NCBI RefSeq assembly: GCF_028826105.1
Contig: NZ_JAQGPL010000001.1
Coordinates: 3,436,501-3,500,500 of the forward strand
DNA: 64,000 nucleotides
Direction: 5' to 3'
Source of the DNA: Paenibacillus humicola
GTDB taxonomy: Bacteria > Bacillota > Bacilli > Paenibacillales > Paenibacillaceae
Of the stretch, positions 9,416-18,307 are shown in pieces (the first letter of the stretch is position 1; every line of letters begins with the position of its first letter). The translations under genes were made by a program, and so were the position numbers. Under the pieces are notes generated by a model that was given only the letters and a program-made list of their open reading frames with translations, did not search any database and had not been told where the DNA came from.

Positions 9416-9720
9416 GGGAATCGTCCCCTTTCGAATGCGGCTGGAAGAACGGACGCGCCGTTTCTCCCGCTCCTGCAGAGAGAAACTCCCTGCAGCCGAA
9501 ACACAAAAAAACCTTTTAGCCGCCGCTAAAAAGGTCCCAAACGAAAAAGGAACGTCAAGCTGCCAGCGAGCTTCCTTCTGTCTCGGTCCTAAGCGGCTCA
9601 GAGCAGAGTACGCACTGCATCCTTCGAAGATGTGGCAATAAGTCCAAACGGTGAAGCGGCTTCTCAGCCGGTACGGCTTGCATGCGCAATGCCGCCCGCT
9701 TGAAGTCGTTTCTCCGGCTT
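9416..9720 (-). ncRNA. Structured 5' leader of panBCD (candidate pan RNA motif or attenuator)
   Basis: The 346 bases between panB and birA hold no gene. From a likely start near 9720 the transcript can form a stem at 9674-9694 in which CGGC and TTGC, separated by one bulged A, pair with GCAAGCCG, a second hairpin at 9547-9577 (AAGGAA/TTCCTT), an intrinsic terminator at 9505-9535 and a further hairpin at 9472-9494 before panB. A known 'pan' RNA motif in Firmicutes sits upstream of panB and has bulged adenosines. The match here is suggestive only. T-box and cobalamin signatures are absent. Confidence 0.45.
9505..9535 (-). terminator. Intrinsic terminator in the panB leader
   Basis: Hairpin ACCTTTTTAGC/GGCTAAAAGGT followed by seven T on the minus strand, 90 bases before panB and 190 bases after the pan promoter. 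It therefore lies within the pan transcript and could act as an attenuator. It would also stop read-through from birA. Confidence 0.75.
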
Positions 9721-9726
9721 ATGTCG

Positions 9727-9755
9727 AGTATACCAAATAAGTTGCAAACCGTCTA
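9727..9755 (-). promoter_or_regulatory. Candidate sigma-A promoter for panBCD
   Basis: TAGACG, a 17-base spacer and TATACT on the minus strand, just after the birA stop (9763). This gives a start near 9720 and a leader of about 300 bases. The -35 is a 4/6 match, so strength is uncertain. Confidence 0.5.
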
Positions 9756-9762
9756 TGAACGG

Positions 9763-10737
9763 CTAGCCCTGCTGCGCGATCGTTTCAGCCGAGAATACCG
9801 GCATTTCCGAACCGTCCGCCCGGCGGACGAGCAGCGCGCCGCGCTCATCCAGCCCGATCGGCGTTCCTTCGACCGCGCCGGAGGGCAGATTCAGCCGAAC
9901 GGGCTTGTTCAGCGTAACCGACAGCGCCTCCCACAGCGTGCGAATCGGAGCGAAGCCTTCCTTGCGGTACAGATCGTAAAGCGCCGAGAACTGCCCGATG
10001 AAGGCGGCGATCGTCTCCGTGCGATCGATCGTCCGGCCGGCTTCAATACGAAGCGAGGTGGCGATCTCCTTCAGCTCGTCCGGATAATCGTCCGGCTCCA
10101 AATTCAGGCTGATACCGATGCCGGCGACTACATATTTGATCCGTTCCTCGTCCGCCGTCGATTCGAGCAAAATGCCGCTTATTTTTTTGCCGCCGATCAG
10201 CAGATCGTTGGGCCATTTGATGCCGATGTCGACCGGTGCGACCGATTTCAGCGCGCGGCACAGCGCGACGGCCGCCAGAAGCGTCAGCTGCGGCGCCAGC
10301 TGGAGCGGAAGATCCGGCCGCAGCACGAGGCTCATCCAGATGCCTTTGCCCGAGGGCGACACCCAGTGCCGGCCCATTCTCCCGCGGCCGCTGGTCTGCT
10401 GCTCCGCAAGGACAAGCGTGCCCTCGGGTGCGCCGTCCTCCGCCAGCCGCTGCGCGACGTTCTGCGTCGAATCGACGGTATCGAGCAGCGTGATCCGCTT
10501 CGCAAGCGGCGATGCGCCGAGCCGCTGTGTCAGCTCCTCCAGCGACAGCTTGGACGGTTTGGCGACCAGACGGTAGCCCAGCCTGCGCGATGCCTCGAAT
10601 GTGTAGCCGAGCGTTTCAAGCTTGCGGATCTGCTTCCAGACGGCCGTCCGGCTGATTTGCAGCTCTTTGCTGATCGTTTCGCCCGATACAAACGCACCGG
10701 GCATCCGTTCCAGCAGTTCGATAATCCGATTGTTCAT
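9763..10737 (-). CDS. birA: Bifunctional biotin-[acetyl-CoA-carboxylase] ligase / biotin repressor BirA
   Basis: The 324-residue protein has an N-terminal winged helix (about 1-65, ISKELQISRTAVWKQIRKLE), so it is the regulatory class II type. The ligase domain has the biotinyl-AMP loop GRGRMGRHW, KWPNDLLIGGKKISGIL and a C-terminal SH3-like domain. It activates biotin and transfers it to carboxylase carrier protein, and represses biotin genes when bound to biotinyl-AMP. It overlaps cca upstream by four bases, and the pan promoter follows directly. Confidence 0.96.
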   Translation of the reverse strand: MNNRIIELLERMPGAFVSGETISKELQISRTAVWKQIRKLETLGYTFEASRRLGYRLVAKPSKLSLEELTQRLGASPLAKRITLLDTVDSTQNVAQRLAEDGAPEGTLVLAEQQTSGRGRMGRHWVSPSGKGIWMSLVLRPDLPLQLAPQLTLLAAVALCRALKSVAPVDIGIKWPNDLLIGGKKISGILLESTADEERIKYVVAGIGISLNLEPDDYPDELKEIATSLRIEAGRTIDRTETIAAFIGQFSALYDLYRKEGFAPIRTLWEALSVTLNKPVRLNLPSGAVEGTPIGLDERGALLVRRADGSEMPVFSAETIAQQG

Positions 10738-12092
10738 GGCAGCTCCTTCCTGTCGTTCTTAGCGGCTGCGAGCCGCTCGGCCAGTTCCAGCAGCGCTTCG
10801 CGCTCGTTCGCGGTCTCGCCGAAAGCGGCTGCCCGGAGCAGCCTGTTCAGCAGCTCGCCGAGCCACGGGCCGGACGGCGCGTTCAGCCGCTCCAGAAGAT
10901 CGGAACCGCGAACGGCCAGCTCCTTTACGGACGCCGCGGGCATTGCCAGCAGCCAAGCCCGCAGCTTGTCCCGAAGCCGCAGCTGCTGACGGTCCGCTTC
11001 TTGCAGAGGCCCCGTCTCCGCGGCAGCAAAATGAACGCGCAGCCACTGCTCCGCGGCTTCCTTGCCTTCCCGCAGCACCGTGTCCAGCCACAGCTCGCGC
11101 AGCTTGCACCGCGCCGAATTGCCGCCGGCATCCTCCGGCATATTCGCCATCGCGGCATGTACGCGCGCACACGCCGCCAGCCGGTCTGCGCGCCCCGCGG
11201 CGAACCGGAGCCGGCCGAACAGCTCGAGCGCCTCTTCCGGCTTTAACGCGAGTGCGTCCGTTACGGCCGCCCAGCGATCGTCTGGACCCGCCAGCCGGCT
11301 CGCCGCGGCAATGCTGCTCAAGGCCGCGGCCGTCAAGCTGCGCGCCTCCGGATCACGCCGATTCAGACGGAACTGTTCCGCCGCTTCCGTCAGCCGGTCC
11401 GGCAGCCGCTCCTTCGTCTTCGCCAGCAGCCCCCCGGCGGCCAGCCAAGCGGCTGCGCGCGCCAGGCTCGCGCCCGCGATCATTTTATCCGCTTCGGCGC
11501 CAACCCGTTCCATCGCGACATGGCGCAGCAGCTCGCCGTGCCGCATGAGCGCCCGCCATGTAGCCGGTGCGATTCGGAATCCCAGCTCGGCGGCAAAGCG
11601 GACGGCGCGAATCATGCGCAGCGCATCCTCCTGAAATCGCGCATCGGCGTCGCCGACGCAGCGCAGCAGGCGGCGGCCGAGGTCGCGCATGCCGCCGAAC
11701 GGATCGACAACCGTGCCGTCCGGCCGCATCGCCATGGCGTTGATCGTAAAATCTCTGCGCTGCAGATCGGCTTCAAGCTCGGTGACGAACTCGACCTCCG
11801 CAGGCCGCCGGTACCGCTCGTAAGCCGATTCCTTCCGGTACGTCGTCACTTCGTATTGCCGGCCTGCATGCAGCACGGTCACCGTCCCGTGGCGGATGCC
11901 GGTCGGAACGGTCCGGGCAAAAATCGCCATGACCTGCTCCGGCGTCGCCGAGGATGCGATATCGACATCCTTCAGCGGCCGGCCGAGCGCCGCATCCCGG
12001 ACGCAGCCGCCGACAAAAACGGCTTCGAATCCGCTTCGCTCCAGCGCCTCCAGCACGGGAAGCGCCCGCGCCAGCGATTCGTTCATCGTCAT
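10734..12092 (-). CDS. cca: CCA tRNA nucleotidyltransferase
   Basis: Class II CCA-adding enzyme of 452 residues. The head domain has FVGGCVRDAALGR, the catalytic DVDIASSA (DxD) and QRRDFTINAM, with RRLLRCVGDADARFQEDALRMIRAVRF after it (quoted as the last N-terminal landmark, broken as RRLLRCVGDA / DARFQEDALRMIRAVRF). Residues beyond 250 are Ala-rich and poorly conserved, as is usual for the body and tail. It repairs or completes tRNA 3' ends. GGGGAG lies nine bases before the ATG. It sits between bshA and birA exactly as in B. subtilis. Confidence 0.95.
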   Translation of the reverse strand: MTMNESLARALPVLEALERSGFEAVFVGGCVRDAALGRPLKDVDIASSATPEQVMAIFARTVPTGIRHGTVTVLHAGRQYEVTTYRKESAYERYRRPAEVEFVTELEADLQRRDFTINAMAMRPDGTVVDPFGGMRDLGRRLLRCVGDADARFQEDALRMIRAVRFAAELGFRIAPATWRALMRHGELLRHVAMERVGAEADKMIAGASLARAAAWLAAGGLLAKTKERLPDRLTEAAEQFRLNRRDPEARSLTAAALSSIAAASRLAGPDDRWAAVTDALALKPEEALELFGRLRFAAGRADRLAACARVHAAMANMPEDAGGNSARCKLRELWLDTVLREGKEAAEQWLRVHFAAAETGPLQEADRQQLRLRDKLRAWLLAMPAASVKELAVRGSDLLERLNAPSGPWLGELLNRLLRAAAFGETANEREALLELAERLAAAKNDRKELP

Positions 12093-12108
12093 GGGCCCGT
12101 TCTCCCCG

Positions 12109-13272
12109 TCAGCTCTTGCATACGGGCTCGGGAACGTTCGTTTCGATGCCGAGCACGTTATAATAAATCCGCTCGTATTCTTCCGTTATCAAATCGTTGC
12201 AAAACTGGGTCGTGGCGCGGTGCAGGCACGCCTCCTGGAACTGCCGGTACAGCGCCCGGTCCGACAGCAGGCGAATCGCGTTGTGCGCCATATCTTCCGT
12301 ATCCCCGATCGGCGACAAATAGCCGGTCTCTCCGTGCGTCACCAGCTCGGGAATGCCGCCGGCGAACGAACCGATCGTCGGAACGCCGCACGCCATCGCT
12401 TCGAGCGCCACCAGTCCGAAGCTTTCTTTCTCCGAAGGCAGCAGCATCAGGTCGGCAATCGAGATCACCTGCGCCACGTCGTCCTGTTTGCCGAGAAAAT
12501 GAACCTTATCCTCGATGCCAAGATTGCGGATTTTGCACTGGATTTTCGGCAAATCCGGACCCTCGCCGACCAGCACGAGCCGGCTCGGGACTACTTCGGC
12601 CACCTTGGCGAAAATTTCGACTACGTCGCCGACCCGCTTCACCGGCCGGAAATTGGAAATGTGCATCAAAATTTTCTCGTCTTCGCGGGCAAAATCGCTT
12701 CGCAGCGACGCACAGTCGCGCGGATAATAGATCCGCTTGTCGACAAAGTTATACGTCAGCTCGATCCGCCTGTCGATATCGAGCAGATCCCGCGTTTCCT
12801 GGATCAAATCGTTCGAAACCGCCGTCACGGCGTCGCTCTCGTTGATCGCAAGCCGGATCAGATCCTTCAGCGATTCGTCCTGCGCCAGCACCGTGATGTC
12901 GGTGCCGTGGAGCGTCGTTACCGTGCGAAGCCCCTCGCCCGCCATCCGTTTGGCGATAAAGGCGCACACCGCGTGCGGAACCGCATAATGAACGTGCAGC
13001 AGGTCCAGCTGCTGCATTTTGGCGACTTGGGCCATTTTGCTGGCCAGCGACAAATCGTACGGAGGATAGCGGAACACGTAATAATCGTTCACTTCCACCT
13101 CGTGATAATAAATGTTTTTATGAAATTGGCCGAGCCGAAACGGAATGCTGTGCGTAATAAAGTGAATCTCGTGTCCTTTTTCCGCCAGAAGCTTCCCCAG
13201 CTCGGTCGCGACGACGCCGGATCCGCCGAGTGTCGGATAGCATGTGATCCCGATTTTTAAACGTTTTGCCAT
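12109..13272 (-). CDS. bshA: N-acetyl-alpha-D-glucosaminyl L-malate synthase BshA
   Basis: Family 4 glycosyltransferase of 387 residues joining UDP-GlcNAc and L-malate, the first step of bacillithiol synthesis. Visible blocks are the start KIGITCYPTLGGSGVVATEL, HVHYAVPHAV, TTLHGTDITVL, ISNFRPVKRV, EKESFGLVALEAMACGVP and GETGYL. The start is placed at MAKRLKIG, with GGAGGT ten bases upstream, rather than an ATG four codons earlier. bshB1 lies 130 bases upstream on the same strand, so the two pathway enzymes are grouped as in B. subtilis. Confidence 0.96.
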   Translation of the reverse strand: MAKRLKIGITCYPTLGGSGVVATELGKLLAEKGHEIHFITHSIPFRLGQFHKNIYYHEVEVNDYYVFRYPPYDLSLASKMAQVAKMQQLDLLHVHYAVPHAVCAFIAKRMAGEGLRTVTTLHGTDITVLAQDESLKDLIRLAINESDAVTAVSNDLIQETRDLLDIDRRIELTYNFVDKRIYYPRDCASLRSDFAREDEKILMHISNFRPVKRVGDVVEIFAKVAEVVPSRLVLVGEGPDLPKIQCKIRNLGIEDKVHFLGKQDDVAQVISIADLMLLPSEKESFGLVALEAMACGVPTIGSFAGGIPELVTHGETGYLSPIGDTEDMAHNAIRLLSDRALYRQFQEACLHRATTQFCNDLITEEYERIYYNVLGIETNVPEPVCKS

Positions 13273-13402
13273 ACTGCAGCGCACCTCCCGCTTTAACGAG
13301 CGTTACCGAATAATATTATGACGACGGATCAAGAAATTTGACGAATAAATCATACCGGTTGGCCCTAAGCCGGTATTCGGGCAAAAAGGGCATTCGCGGC
13401 GC

Positions 13403-14101
13403 TTAAAATAACGCGACCGGATGCGGGCGTTTGATGGCAAAGCCCTCGGCATACGCAACCCCTTGCGCTTGGCCGAGCAGCAGATCGCGCGCCTCGACGC
13501 GCTGGATATAACGGTCGGTCAGCGGCGTGCCGACGCGGTCCTCGCCTTCGGCCGGAGGGGCGAACTGCGACCGGTACGCTTGCAGCGACCGAATCTTCTT
13601 CTCGTATATTCCGCCGACATCGACAACGAGCGACACATCGCCCGTATCATTAATAAAATAATAATAGCACTGCTGAACCTGAACGGGCGGCAGCTCGGGC
13701 ATATAATTGCGAAGCTTGGCGTTGAAGACCGCTTCTTCGACGAGTCGGCTGCACGCTACATGATCCGGATGGCGGTCGTGCCAATAGGGAGCGAACACGA
13801 TTCGGGGGCGCAAGCGGCGGATTTCGCGGACGACCGCAGCGATCTGTTCCGCCGATCCCGTCAGCCCTCTGTCCGGCAGCCCCAGGCAGGAGCGTTCGGA
13901 TAAACCAAGCACCGCGGAAGCTTCGGCAGCTTCCCGCCGCCTCGTTTCCACGGTGCCGTTCGACGACATTTCCGCAGCGGTCAAATCGCAAACGGCAACC
14001 TTGCCGCCCGCCAGCGCCTGCTTCGCGATTGTGCCGCCCATACCGATTTCGACGTCATCCGGATGCGCGCCGAAAGCGGCGATATCAAAATGATACGTCA
14101 T
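13403..14101 (-). CDS. bshB1: Bacillithiol biosynthesis deacetylase BshB1
   Basis: Zinc-dependent LmbE/PIG-L family N-deacetylase of 232 residues acting on GlcNAc-malate. The metal-binding [13 protein letters not shown] and the later [15 protein letters not shown] motif (His and Asp ligands) are intact. The C-terminal block SLQAYRSQF is typical of BshB1. Its start overlaps the mgsA stop by four bases, giving the mgsA-bshB1-bshA-cca order known from Bacillus. Confidence 0.96.
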   Translation of the reverse strand: MTYHFDIAAFGAHPDDVEIGMGGTIAKQALAGGKVAVCDLTAAEMSSNGTVETRRREAAEASAVLGLSERSCLGLPDRGLTGSAEQIAAVVREIRRLRPRIVFAPYWHDRHPDHVACSRLVEEAVFNAKLRNYMPELPPVQVQQCYYYFINDTGDVSLVVDVGGIYEKKIRSLQAYRSQFAPPAEGEDRVGTPLTDRYIQRVEARDLLLGQAQGVAYAEGFAIKRPHPVALF

Positions 14102-14517
14102 GCCGGATCACCCGGCTTATATTTGTGCACCAGCTCCCGCCAGGCGAAATCGCCCCGCTGCAGCGCTTTGACCAGCAGCTCGCCCGTCGCGATGTTGGTC
14201 GCAACCGGGATTCCCTGAACATCGCACAGCCTCAGCAGCGCGATGATGTCCGGCTCGTGCGGCTGCGCCATGAGCGGGTCGCGCAGAAAGATGATCAGAT
14301 CCATTTCGTTCTGGGCGACCAGCGCCCCGATCTGCTGGTCCCCGCCCAGCGGTCCGGACATGAAGCGGTGGATGCTGAGCTCCGTTTTTTCCATAATTCT
14401 CGCGCCGGTGGTGCCGGTCGAATACAAGGTATGATCTTTGAAAACATGCTCATAGGCGGTAACGAAATTGACCATCTCTTCTTTTTTTCGGTCATGTGCA
14501 ATAAAGGCAATGTTCAT
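14098..14517 (-). CDS. mgsA: Methylglyoxal synthase
   Basis: Converts dihydroxyacetone phosphate to methylglyoxal, a bypass that relieves sugar-phosphate stress. The 139-residue length is normal. The family blocks [47 protein letters not shown] (catalytic Asp region), [14 protein letters not shown] and [13 protein letters not shown] are all present. The gene lies 39 bases downstream of dapB and overlaps bshB1, consistent with one transcript. Confidence 0.97.
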   Translation of the reverse strand: MNIAFIAHDRKKEEMVNFVTAYEHVFKDHTLYSTGTTGARIMEKTELSIHRFMSGPLGGDQQIGALVAQNEMDLIIFLRDPLMAQPHEPDIIALLRLCDVQGIPVATNIATGELLVKALQRGDFAWRELVHKYKPGDPA

Positions 14518-14556
14518 CGTGCTCGTCTCCTCTCCACGAACGGCAGGCCGCGAATG

Positions 14557-15360
14557 TTAGTCCATCACATGCTCGAACCCGTAAATCAGGCCCACATAGG
14601 TCATGACCTTCTTGACCGCCGCGTTTACCCCGGGCATATAACCGGCCCGGTCGTAGGAATCGTGGCGGATTTTCAGCGTTTGACCATGCCCGCCGAAAAT
14701 GACCTCCTGCTGGGCGAACACGCCCGGAAGCCTGACGCTATGTATGCGGAAACCGTTGTAATAACCGCCGCGCGCGCCTTCAATCGTCTCTTCTTCCCGA
14801 GGGTTGCCCTGGCGCAGCTCCTGCCGGACCTCGGAAATCAGCTCCGCCGTCTTGATCGAGGTGCCGGACGGCGCGTCCAGCTTCTGATCGCCGTGATATT
14901 CGATAATTTCGACGTGGGGCAAATATTTGGACGCCTGTGCGGCGAATTTCATCATCAAAATTGCGCCGATGGAAAAGTTCGGCGCAATCAGCCCGCCGAT
15001 CTCCCGTTCCCGGCACAGCTTGTCCAGCTCTGCGATCTGATCCGGCGTAAACCCGGTCGTACCGACAACGGGTCTGACGCCGTTCATGATCGCCATTCTC
15101 GTATTGCCGTAAACGGCTTGCGGCACTGTAAAGTCGACGAGCACATCCGCCTCCGCGCCAGCAAGCGCCGACTCCAAATCCGGCGATACGGCCACGCCGC
15201 AAGGTGCGGCGCCGGCGAGTACCCCGGCATCGACCGGGCCCGCCGACGGGCTCACCGCCGCCGCAAGCGACAGCTGTTCATCCTGCAGCACCATTTTTAC
15301 GACCTCGCGGCCCATACGGCCGCCCGCTCCCGTTACGGCAACCCGAATTTTGTCCGTCAT
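14557..15360 (-). CDS. dapB: 4-hydroxy-tetrahydrodipicolinate reductase DapB
   Basis: NAD(P)H-dependent reductase of the lysine/diaminopimelate pathway. The 267-residue protein begins at MTDKIRV, followed by the Rossmann motif VTGAGGRMGREV. VVGTTGF, the catalytic EIIEYHGDQKLDAPSGT segment (HH-type loop) and the C-terminal GHGQTLKIRHDSYDR are present. An open frame extends 45 codons further upstream through low-complexity sequence and the preceding gene; the ATG at 15360 is chosen because AGGTGA lies eight bases before it and family members start here. It also feeds dipicolinate synthesis in sporulation. Confidence 0.96.
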   Translation of the reverse strand: MTDKIRVAVTGAGGRMGREVVKMVLQDEQLSLAAAVSPSAGPVDAGVLAGAAPCGVAVSPDLESALAGAEADVLVDFTVPQAVYGNTRMAIMNGVRPVVGTTGFTPDQIAELDKLCREREIGGLIAPNFSIGAILMMKFAAQASKYLPHVEIIEYHGDQKLDAPSGTSIKTAELISEVRQELRQGNPREEETIEGARGGYYNGFRIHSVRLPGVFAQQEVIFGGHGQTLKIRHDSYDRAGYMPGVNAAVKKVMTYVGLIYGFEHVMD

Positions 15361-15368
15361 AACTGCGT

Positions 15369-15911
15369 TCACCTGTTCCTTTTCCGTTTTCTGGTCTGGC
15401 CGTACCCCCACAGCCTTTTGCGGCGTCTGATGTCCGACAGCAGCTTCCGCGCCGCCGTATGCCCAGGCTCCAGCCGCACCGCCTCGCGGGCGCACTGTGA
15501 CGCTTCATCCAGCCGCCCCTGCGCCGAATAAGCGGCTCCCAGCAGCAGCAGCGCCTCCACACTCAGCGGGTCGAGCCTCGACGCCTCCCGAAGCTTGACG
15601 ATCGCGGCTGCAGCCTCGTCCATGCTCTGCGCCAGCAGCGTTTCGGCCTCGTGAATCAATTGTTTCGCGCGGACCGTCTGCAGATGGAACCGATACTCCT
15701 CCTGCTCGGGCTCCAGCCTGACCGCCTCTTCGGCATAATGGAGCGCCTTGGGCCATTTCCCGCTGCGCGCGCACGTAATCGAGCATTTATAGCAAAAGGC
15801 CGCATTTTCCGGTTCCAGCGCGATCGCTTCCTCGAACCGGACGATCGCCAGCTCGAAATCGCCGCTGAGGATGGCCTCGTAAGCCTTCTTCACGACGCTT
15901 TCTCCGTCCAT
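15369..15911 (-). CDS. Tetratricopeptide repeat protein upstream of dapB
   Basis: Soluble, Ala/Glu-rich protein of 180 residues with at least four TPR-like units (for example AILSGDFELAIVRFEEAIAL, ALHYAEEAVRLEPEQEEYRF and GRLDEASQCAREAVRLEP) and a highly basic C-terminus (RRRKRLWGYGQTRKRKRNR). The start MDGESVVKKA has AAGGAGG eight bases upstream; 13 further in-frame codons before it are not needed. It is eight bases from dapB and probably shares its transcript. The function is unknown, and the basic tail could bind nucleic acid or ribosomes. Confidence 0.75.
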   Translation of the reverse strand: MDGESVVKKAYEAILSGDFELAIVRFEEAIALEPENAAFCYKCSITCARSGKWPKALHYAEEAVRLEPEQEEYRFHLQTVRAKQLIHEAETLLAQSMDEAAAAIVKLREASRLDPLSVEALLLLGAAYSAQGRLDEASQCAREAVRLEPGHTAARKLLSDIRRRKRLWGYGQTRKRKRNR

Positions 15912-15965
15912 CCGCCCATCCTCCTTGTACACATGCTGATTGTACAGCATATGAGAGAGGGGGAC

Positions 15966-16301
15966 TTACGGTTCGACGTTTTTTCGCGTCCACCGGTCTG
16001 CGTCCCGCGTATTGAATTTATGCATCACGCGATCGTGCGCTTCCGTCAAATCGATTCCGAGGGAATTGGCGAAGCAAATGACAATAAATAAAATATCCGC
16101 CAGCTCCATCTCGATGGAATTGTCCGCTTCGTCCGGTTTTTTCGGCTTCTCGCCGAACCGGTGGTTCACTTCGCGCGCAAGCTCGCCAACTTCTTCACTC
16201 ATTCGCGCAAGCATCGACAGGGGACCGAAATAGCCTTCTTTAAACTGCGAGATGTACCGGTCGACCTCGCGCTGCATGTCCGCAAGCGATTTCTCAGCCA
16301 T
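15966..16301 (-). CDS. ypjD: MazG-like nucleotide pyrophosphohydrolase (YpjD)
   Basis: Single-domain MazG protein of 111 residues. The Mg2+-binding ExxE...ExxD signature is visible as EEVGELAREVN and EMELADILF. It probably hydrolyses non-canonical or surplus NTPs/dNTPs. The length and position directly upstream of dapB match B. subtilis YpjD. AAAGGAA precedes the ATG. It is divergent from the yitT homologue, with 147 bases between them. Confidence 0.9.
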   Translation of the reverse strand: MAEKSLADMQREVDRYISQFKEGYFGPLSMLARMSEEVGELAREVNHRFGEKPKKPDEADNSIEMELADILFIVICFANSLGIDLTEAHDRVMHKFNTRDADRWTRKNVEP

Positions 16302-16448
16302 CGTTCGTTTCCTTTCTTCCCAAAAGGTTCACTCCATATGTTAACCTAAAGCGTATTCGAAAACAATGCTTAAGATCGCGCCGAAAATGGGAACCTAGAA
16401 ATGGATGTTCAACCTTTTCAGGCGGTATAAAAAGGAGGCGATCCTGCG

Positions 16449-17315
16449 ATGAAACCGTCAGTTGTCCGTCTGCTGCGAACGCTCCCTCTGATCATGCTCG
16501 GCACGGCCGTATACGCCTTCGGGCTTCATTACTTTATTTTGCCCAACAAGCTGACCGAAGGCGGCGTGACGGGGATCGCCATCCTGCTGAACTATGCGCT
16601 CGGATGGCCGCTGTCCGTTTCGACCCTGGCGCTTAATATTCCGCTGTTTATCCTTGGCTGGAAAATACTCGGCCGCGAACAAATCGGCTACACGATTTTC
16701 GGCACCGTATCGCTTTCGCTTTTTCTTGCGCTGCTGGAGCGAATGATCGAAGCGGGCTGGCTTGTCCCGTTCCGCACGCACAGCGATTTCATTCTGGCGG
16801 CGCTCTACGCCGGTGTGACAATCGGCGCCGGCCTCGGACTCGTGTTCCGCTACGGCGGCACGACCGGCGGGGCCGATATTATCGCCCGCATCGCTTCCAA
16901 GAAAAAGGGCTGGAGCATGGGACAAATCATCCTCACGATGGATGCCGTCATCATCGGCTCGGCTCTGCTGTACATTCCGAAGGAGCAGGTGCTTTATACG
17001 CTGGTCGCCGTCTTTATCGCGTCAAGGGTGATCGATTTTATACAGGAGGGCGCCTATGCCGCCAAGGCGTTTTCGATTTTCACCCCCTATCCGGAGCGGC
17101 TGGCTGCGCTTGTAACGAAGGAAATGGATCGCGGCGTGACGCTGTTTTCCGCGAAAGGGGCATTTTCCGGCAAAAAAATGCAGGTCGTCTACTGCGTCGT
17201 CGCCCGCCATGAAATCCGGCGGCTGAAAACGATTGTGCGCAGTATCGACCCGCATGCTTTTATTGTGATCAGCGATGTGCACGATGTACTCGGCGAAGGC
17301 TTTAAAGAGGAATAA
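16449..17315 (+). CDS. YitT/YpjC family membrane protein
   Basis: Integral membrane protein of 288 residues with five to six N-terminal hydrophobic helices (about residues 10-180), including the family hallmarks GGVTGIAILLNY and RYGGTTGGADIIARI. A soluble C-terminal DUF2179 domain follows (about 205-285, FSAKGAFSGKKMQVVYCVV, HAFIVISDVHDVLGEGF). The transported substrate is unknown for the family. AAGGAGGCGAT precedes the ATG. This is the only convincing plus-strand gene in the window; it diverges from ypjD and converges on ypjB, 16 bases away. Confidence 0.9.
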   Translation: MKPSVVRLLRTLPLIMLGTAVYAFGLHYFILPNKLTEGGVTGIAILLNYALGWPLSVSTLALNIPLFILGWKILGREQIGYTIFGTVSLSLFLALLERMIEAGWLVPFRTHSDFILAALYAGVTIGAGLGLVFRYGGTTGGADIIARIASKKKGWSMGQIILTMDAVIIGSALLYIPKEQVLYTLVAVFIASRVIDFIQEGAYAAKAFSIFTPYPERLAALVTKEMDRGVTLFSAKGAFSGKKMQVVYCVVARHEIRRLKTIVRSIDPHAFIVISDVHDVLGEGFKEE

Positions 17316-17331
17316 ACGATGCTTATCGGCT

Positions 17332-18237
17332 TTATTTCCTTCCGCCGCGGGGAGGAACGATCGTCCCCTTGCGTTTCTCGTAAACAAAACGCTGCCAGCC
17401 CGCAAGACCGAGAATGCCCATCACGAAAGCCGCAATGAACATCGTCGTCAGGTACTCGTGTGACGCTCCCAGCCGGTCCATCGGCGCAATCGAAGCAAGC
17501 TTCGATTCAGCGGCTTCGGCAGGGGATGGCTCGAACAGCCGGTCGTACGATGCTTTCAGCTGCGCAAACGTCCTGTCCATCGATTTCACAGCCGGACCAC
17601 CCGCGGAGGCGCTCTGCAGCATCTCTTTCGTATACGCGATTTGTTTTTGCAGCGCCTGTTCAAGCTCTGCCGGACGCTGCAGCATCGCCGCCACTTCGAA
17701 CCGCTCGGCATGATCGGCCAGGACGTTCAGCGCCGCAAGCGACCCTTGGACACGCTGCGCGGAGGACGACCGCCAAACCTGATCCAGCCTGCTCAGATCG
17801 TCATCCAATACATCTTTGTACTGCAGCCATACCGGTGCATTCGGCCGGACCAGCGTATCGGCCGCAAGCTTCAGCTGCGCTCCCTGCAAGTTCCAATCGC
17901 TTACAGCCTGCTCTTTCGCAAGCGTTTTCTCCGCTGCCTGGACCGTGTCGTCAAACGCCTTCCAGCCGCCGCCGTAGCCGAGCTCGCGCACGCCGTTCTG
18001 TGCGGCAGCCTGCTTGATCCGCCCTGCTAATACATAAGCAAGCTGGCGGTTCTCGTCGCTGACGGCGGTATAAAACTGCTCCGTCAGCTTGTACAGCCTG
18101 TCCGCCTCCGCTGCCGATCCGTCCGCCGCGGAGTCCTCGCCGGCCGCCTGCCGGGTAATCCGCTCGCTGCAGCCCGCAGCCGCCAGCATAAGCAGTAAGG
18201 CGCACAGCCCGGTAACGAAAATCCGTTTCGACCTCAC
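17332..18237 (-). CDS. ypjB: Sporulation protein YpjB
   Basis: Envelope protein of about 301 residues. The N-terminal hydrophobic segment ends in a lipobox-like LAAAGCS, giving either a lipoprotein or a signal anchor; a long helical extracytoplasmic region follows, then a C-terminal transmembrane helix (about 265-283, TTMFIAAFVMGILGLAGW) and a basic tail. The start is taken as GTG at 18237, since AAGGAGG lies eight bases upstream and the in-frame codons before it form that ribosome site. Position between ypjA and ypjD/dapB supports the YpjB assignment. Confidence 0.8.
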   Translation of the reverse strand: MRSKRIFVTGLCALLLMLAAAGCSERITRQAAGEDSAADGSAAEADRLYKLTEQFYTAVSDENRQLAYVLAGRIKQAAAQNGVRELGYGGGWKAFDDTVQAAEKTLAKEQAVSDWNLQGAQLKLAADTLVRPNAPVWLQYKDVLDDDLSRLDQVWRSSSAQRVQGSLAALNVLADHAERFEVAAMLQRPAELEQALQKQIAYTKEMLQSASAGGPAVKSMDRTFAQLKASYDRLFEPSPAEAAESKLASIAPMDRLGASHEYLTTMFIAAFVMGILGLAGWQRFVYEKRKGTIVPPRGGRK

Positions 18238-18307
18238 GTTCTCCCCCTCCTTCACGTGATGCGCGATAATGCGCTGCTTGTATCACTTTATGGGGGGATG
18301 TCCGCAT

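Noticed and set aside
9416..9720. T-box or known metabolite riboswitch in the panB leader
   Set aside because: No T-box sequence, no cobalamin, SAM, lysine or TPP core motif could be recognised; only a possible pan motif remains.
13345..13375. Inverted repeat ATACCGG/CCGGTAT between bshB1 and bshA
   Set aside because: Only seven-base arms with a loose loop and no T tract; too weak to call a terminator or operator.
15361..15495. 45-codon N-terminal extension of dapB
   Set aside because: It lies mostly within the upstream TPR gene, is low complexity, and a good ribosome site precedes the internal ATG at 15360. Similar extensions of trpB, ndk, hepT, prsW, gudB and the sigma gene were cut for the same reason.
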